From Sphingobacteriales bacterium 44-61 (GTDB lineage Bacteria > Bacteroidota > Bacteroidia > Chitinophagales > Chitinophagaceae): a DNA stretch of 64,000 bases. Below, in pieces: positions 61,862-64,000 of the stretch. Location: positions 187,719-251,718 of the forward strand of contig MKTW01000002.1 in the NCBI GenBank assembly GCA_001898405.1, read 5' to 3'. A program made the translations under genes and the position numbers. The notes below the pieces were generated by a model. The model ran no database searches, was not told the DNA's origin, and saw nothing but the letters and a program-made list of their open reading frames with translations. Position 1 is the first letter of the stretch; each line of letters opens with the position of its first letter.

Positions 61862-61916
61862 AGGGTAAATTAAGAAAACGATTAAGTACAATATGACGGG
61901 GTATTTCTATAGTTAT

Positions 61917-61924
61917 TATGTTTG
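61917..61924 (+). promoter_or_regulatory. -7 element for the CPBP-family gene
   Basis: TATGTTTG fits TAnnTTTG, 25 nt before the ATG at 61950. Confidence 0.4.
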
Positions 61925-61949
61925 TTGAATATTAAGTCGCAATCCGGGT

Positions 61950-62861
61950 ATGAAAAAAATTGTCGGGTATCTAAATGGTTTTAGCAGGGAGGTGGATAAG
62001 ACGATCCTGGTTGTATCCACATTGTTCATTGCCGGCATGGTGTGGTTAAACTATGGTGCAGCGCTGGAAGAGCGCCTGGTACATGAAGCTCCCTATGCAT
62101 TTCCCGAATTTACCGGCCGGTTTTTCCTGTTCCTGCTCACCTTTGGCTTTCCTTATGCGATCGTTTTTGCCCGGAAAAAATTAAAGCTCCATTGGTCGTT
62201 CCTGGCCTGCCTGCTGATCGCCCCATTTTTGTTTGCCCTGAAAGCCGGCACCAATTTCATTGTGCAGCTGTCAGCAGATTATAACTGGAACCTTTATTGG
62301 AATGAGATCCTTTACTGGCCGGTGCGTACCGTGCTCATGTTCATTGCACTGGTCGCCTGTTGGTGGATCTTTCACCGCGATAAGGACAGGTATGGCCTTA
62401 ATACAAAAAACCTGCAATGGAAACCCTACTGGCTCATGCTCCTGTTCATGGTCCCTTTGATTGCAGCGGCTTCAACCCAACCGGATTTTCTGGCCACTTA
62501 TCCCAAATTAAAAAATATTCTTCCCCTGCCTCCTGATGCACACCCCGGTTGGTTTTACAAGTTATTGTATGAACTGGGTTATGGCAGCGATTTTTTTTCT
62601 ATTGAACTTTTTTTCCGCGGGTTTCTTGTAATCGGGTTTTCCAGGTGGGTGGGTAAAGAAGCGATCATTCCGATGGCCTGTTTTTATTGCAGCATTCATT
62701 TTGGCAAACCATTAGGGGAATGTATCAGCTCATATTTCGGCGGACTTCTACTGGGTATTGTGTCTTATCATACCCGCTCCATTTATGGAGGATTAATGGT
62801 GCATTTGGGGATTGCCTGGCTGATGGAAGCCGGGGCGATAATAGGTGGAAAATTATTCTGA
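61950..62861 (+). CDS. CPBP-type intramembrane protease family protein, possibly inactive
   Basis: The 303-residue protein has about eight hydrophobic segments. The region FFSIELFFRGFLVIGF aligns with CPBP motif 1 (EExxxR), but the first Glu is Ile. Motif 2 (FxxxH) would be YCSIH, with Tyr for Phe, and motif 3 (HxxxN) would be HLGIAW, with Trp for Asn. The fold therefore looks like a CPBP (ABI/Rce1) protein whose catalytic residues are partly altered. An inactive or divergent role is inferred. It is alone, between divergent and parallel genes. Confidence 0.75.
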   Translation: MKKIVGYLNGFSREVDKTILVVSTLFIAGMVWLNYGAALEERLVHEAPYAFPEFTGRFFLFLLTFGFPYAIVFARKKLKLHWSFLACLLIAPFLFALKAGTNFIVQLSADYNWNLYWNEILYWPVRTVLMFIALVACWWIFHRDKDRYGLNTKNLQWKPYWLMLLFMVPLIAAASTQPDFLATYPKLKNILPLPPDAHPGWFYKLLYELGYGSDFFSIELFFRGFLVIGFSRWVGKEAIIPMACFYCSIHFGKPLGECISSYFGGLLLGIVSYHTRSIYGGLMVHLGIAWLMEAGAIIGGKLF

Positions 62862-63047
62862 GCCTGGCTCCTCTGTCAGCTCATTGCTGTTCAACGGAAT
62901 GTATCATAATCGCACGACATCTGTAGCGAAATCGAACACCTTGTGTATCAATAACTCCTATTGTACTATTTATCAATCTGATAATACTCCGGCACACGGT
63001 TAGATGCTCCTGGTTACATTAACGTCAACATTAAAAAACAGATCAGC

Positions 63048-64000
63048 ATGCTACCCATTTATTTTAAAACAGCATTTCGTAATCTGTGGAAGAACAGGAC
63101 ATACAGTCTTTTAAATATTTCAGGGCTTGCAATAGGCATTACCTGTGCTGCCCTGATATTCTTATGGGTGGAAGATGAGAAAGCTTTCAATCACAATTTT
63201 GCCAACCATGATTCCCTGTACCGCATCATGCAGAATGAGGCAACAGATGCTGGTATATCTACCAAAAGCCCTACGCCCGGTCCTTTGGCAGCAGCGCTAA
63301 AAACCGATATACCGGGTATTAAAAACAGCGGCCGCCTCAGTTGGGCTATGGACGAGCTGGTGGTAGTAGATAATAAATCAATCAAAGAAAATGGCATTTA
63401 TGCTGATCCTTCCATTGCCACAATGTTTTCATTGAATTTTAAGTATGGTAAAGCCCCCAATGCATTGAACGAACCCCAGAGTGTAATAATCAGTGAAACA
63501 CTGGCTGATAAATTCTTTGGTAAAGAGAACCCCGTTGGGAAAACGCTAAAGATGAATGGCAAGAGCGCTTATAGCGTTGATGGCCTTTATACCATAACAG
63601 GAGTTTTTGTCGATTTACCAGCAAACTGTTCTTATCATTTCCAATGGGTATCGCCCTATGAAACCTGGGAGAATGCTAATCCCTGGGCAAAACCCTGGAG
63701 CAATAATATGGCAGAAACGATAGTTGAACTAAATAGCCCTGCTGACGCAACTGTTATTAATAAGAAGCTTATCAACTACCTGAGCACAAAAATAGAAGGA
63801 TCGAAAAATCAATGCTTCCTTTTCAGCATGAACGACTGGAATCTGCGCGATCAATTTGAAAATGGTGTACAAACCGGGGGCAAGATAAAATATGTGCATT
63901 TATTTTCTTCCATTGCCATCATAATATTGCTTATTGCCTGTATAAACTTCATGAATCTTGCTACTGCCCGCAGTGAGCAACGTGCCAAAGAAGTGGGTGT
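63048..64000 (+). CDS. ABC transporter permease, MacB/FtsX-like (partial, runs off window)
   Basis: The ATG at 63048 opens a frame that remains open to the right edge (about 317 residues). It begins MLPIYFKTAFRNLWKNRTYS, the standard cytoplasmic start of Bacteroidota FtsX-like permeases, then one membrane helix (about 21-42; LLNISGLAIGITCAALIFL) and a periplasmic MacB-type core domain (about 50-280; SVIISETLADKFFGKENPVG, YTITGVFVDLPANCSYHF). A second membrane helix (about 283-305; HLFSSIAIIILLIACINFMN) leads to ATARSEQRAKEVGV, the FtsX coupling region. The protein probably belongs to a tripartite or lipoprotein-type ABC system; no ATPase is visible. Confidence 0.9.
   Translation, partial: MLPIYFKTAFRNLWKNRTYSLLNISGLAIGITCAALIFLWVEDEKAFNHNFANHDSLYRIMQNEATDAGISTKSPTPGPLAAALKTDIPGIKNSGRLSWAMDELVVVDNKSIKENGIYADPSIATMFSLNFKYGKAPNALNEPQSVIISETLADKFFGKENPVGKTLKMNGKSAYSVDGLYTITGVFVDLPANCSYHFQWVSPYETWENANPWAKPWSNNMAETIVELNSPADATVINKKLINYLSTKIEGSKNQCFLFSMNDWNLRDQFENGVQTGGKIKYVHLFSSIAIIILLIACINFMNLATARSEQRAKEVG

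Noticed and set aside
1-64000. CRISPR array, prophage, insertion sequence or integrated plasmid
   Set aside because: I saw no direct-repeat array with spacers, no transposase, integrase or phage structural gene. The repeats found are inverted and intergenic.

Overview
The window looks like chromosomal core DNA of a Bacteroidota species, most likely family Chitinophagaceae. The evidence is Bacteroidota-specific families (DUF4270, DUF5686, GSCFA, tail-specific S41 protease, outer-membrane beta-barrel/TonB receptors with carboxypeptidase-like regulatory domains, a type IX secretion C-terminal domain), absence of clear Shine-Dalgarno sites, and many upstream copies of the Bacteroidota -7 promoter element TAnnTTTG. 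I see no rRNA, CRISPR array, prophage, insertion sequence or plasmid gene. One tRNA (His) is present. The first gene (probable dnaG 3' end) and the last gene (ABC permease) are cut by the window edges.

Layout. 1-7 kb: dnaG end, a CYTH protein, an M48 lipoprotein protease, plsY-prmA and the rpsO-pnp pair. 7-16.5 kb: miaE, galK, HMG-CoA lyase with a GSCFA protein, rlmB, a NUDIX hydrolase, metK, a DUF4270 lipoprotein and a single-domain glycogen-synthase-like protein. 16.4-24.2 kb: a plus-strand run with panC, panD, an LPG-synthase-type membrane protein, ppk1-ppx (overlapping), panB and an ALDH7-type aldehyde dehydrogenase. 24.3-34.2 kb: envelope genes (OmpA/TSP3 protein, S8 protease, DinB protein, S41 tail-specific protease, tRNA-His, DUF445 protein, large outer-membrane barrel). 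34.2-41.9 kb: two coupled glycosyltransferases, ftsE, a BlaI/M56 sensor pair, purM and ribF. 42-52.3 kb: lipoproteins, holA, a coiled-coil membrane protein, a TonB receptor, purC, a lactonase-fold protein and trhO. 52.4-64 kb: DUF5686 protein, TlpA-like thioredoxin, an ABC-F ATPase with a highly structured leader, a penicillin-acylase family hydrolase coupled to a small membrane protein, a phytase-esterase-like lipoprotein, a CPBP-family membrane protein and a MacB/FtsX-type permease.

How genes work together. panB, panC and panD are all within 6 kb and supply pantothenate/CoA. ppk1 and ppx are translationally linked for polyphosphate synthesis and breakdown. rpsO-pnp keeps the classic order. 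blaI and its M56 partner overlap by 4 nt, and a dyad sits inside their candidate promoter.

Most notable for follow-up: (1) the ABC-F leader at 56043-56154, where the only AUG before the gene is an AUG-UAG start-stop and a two-part perfect stem buries the translation start; (2) the M56 sensor protein that carries a TonB-plug-like segment, SusC-like VVGYG motifs and a type IX sorting domain; (3) dispersed palindromic intergenic repeats, including two related copies near 45.2 and 51.15 kb. All functional statements are from reading sequence and family knowledge; no search was run.
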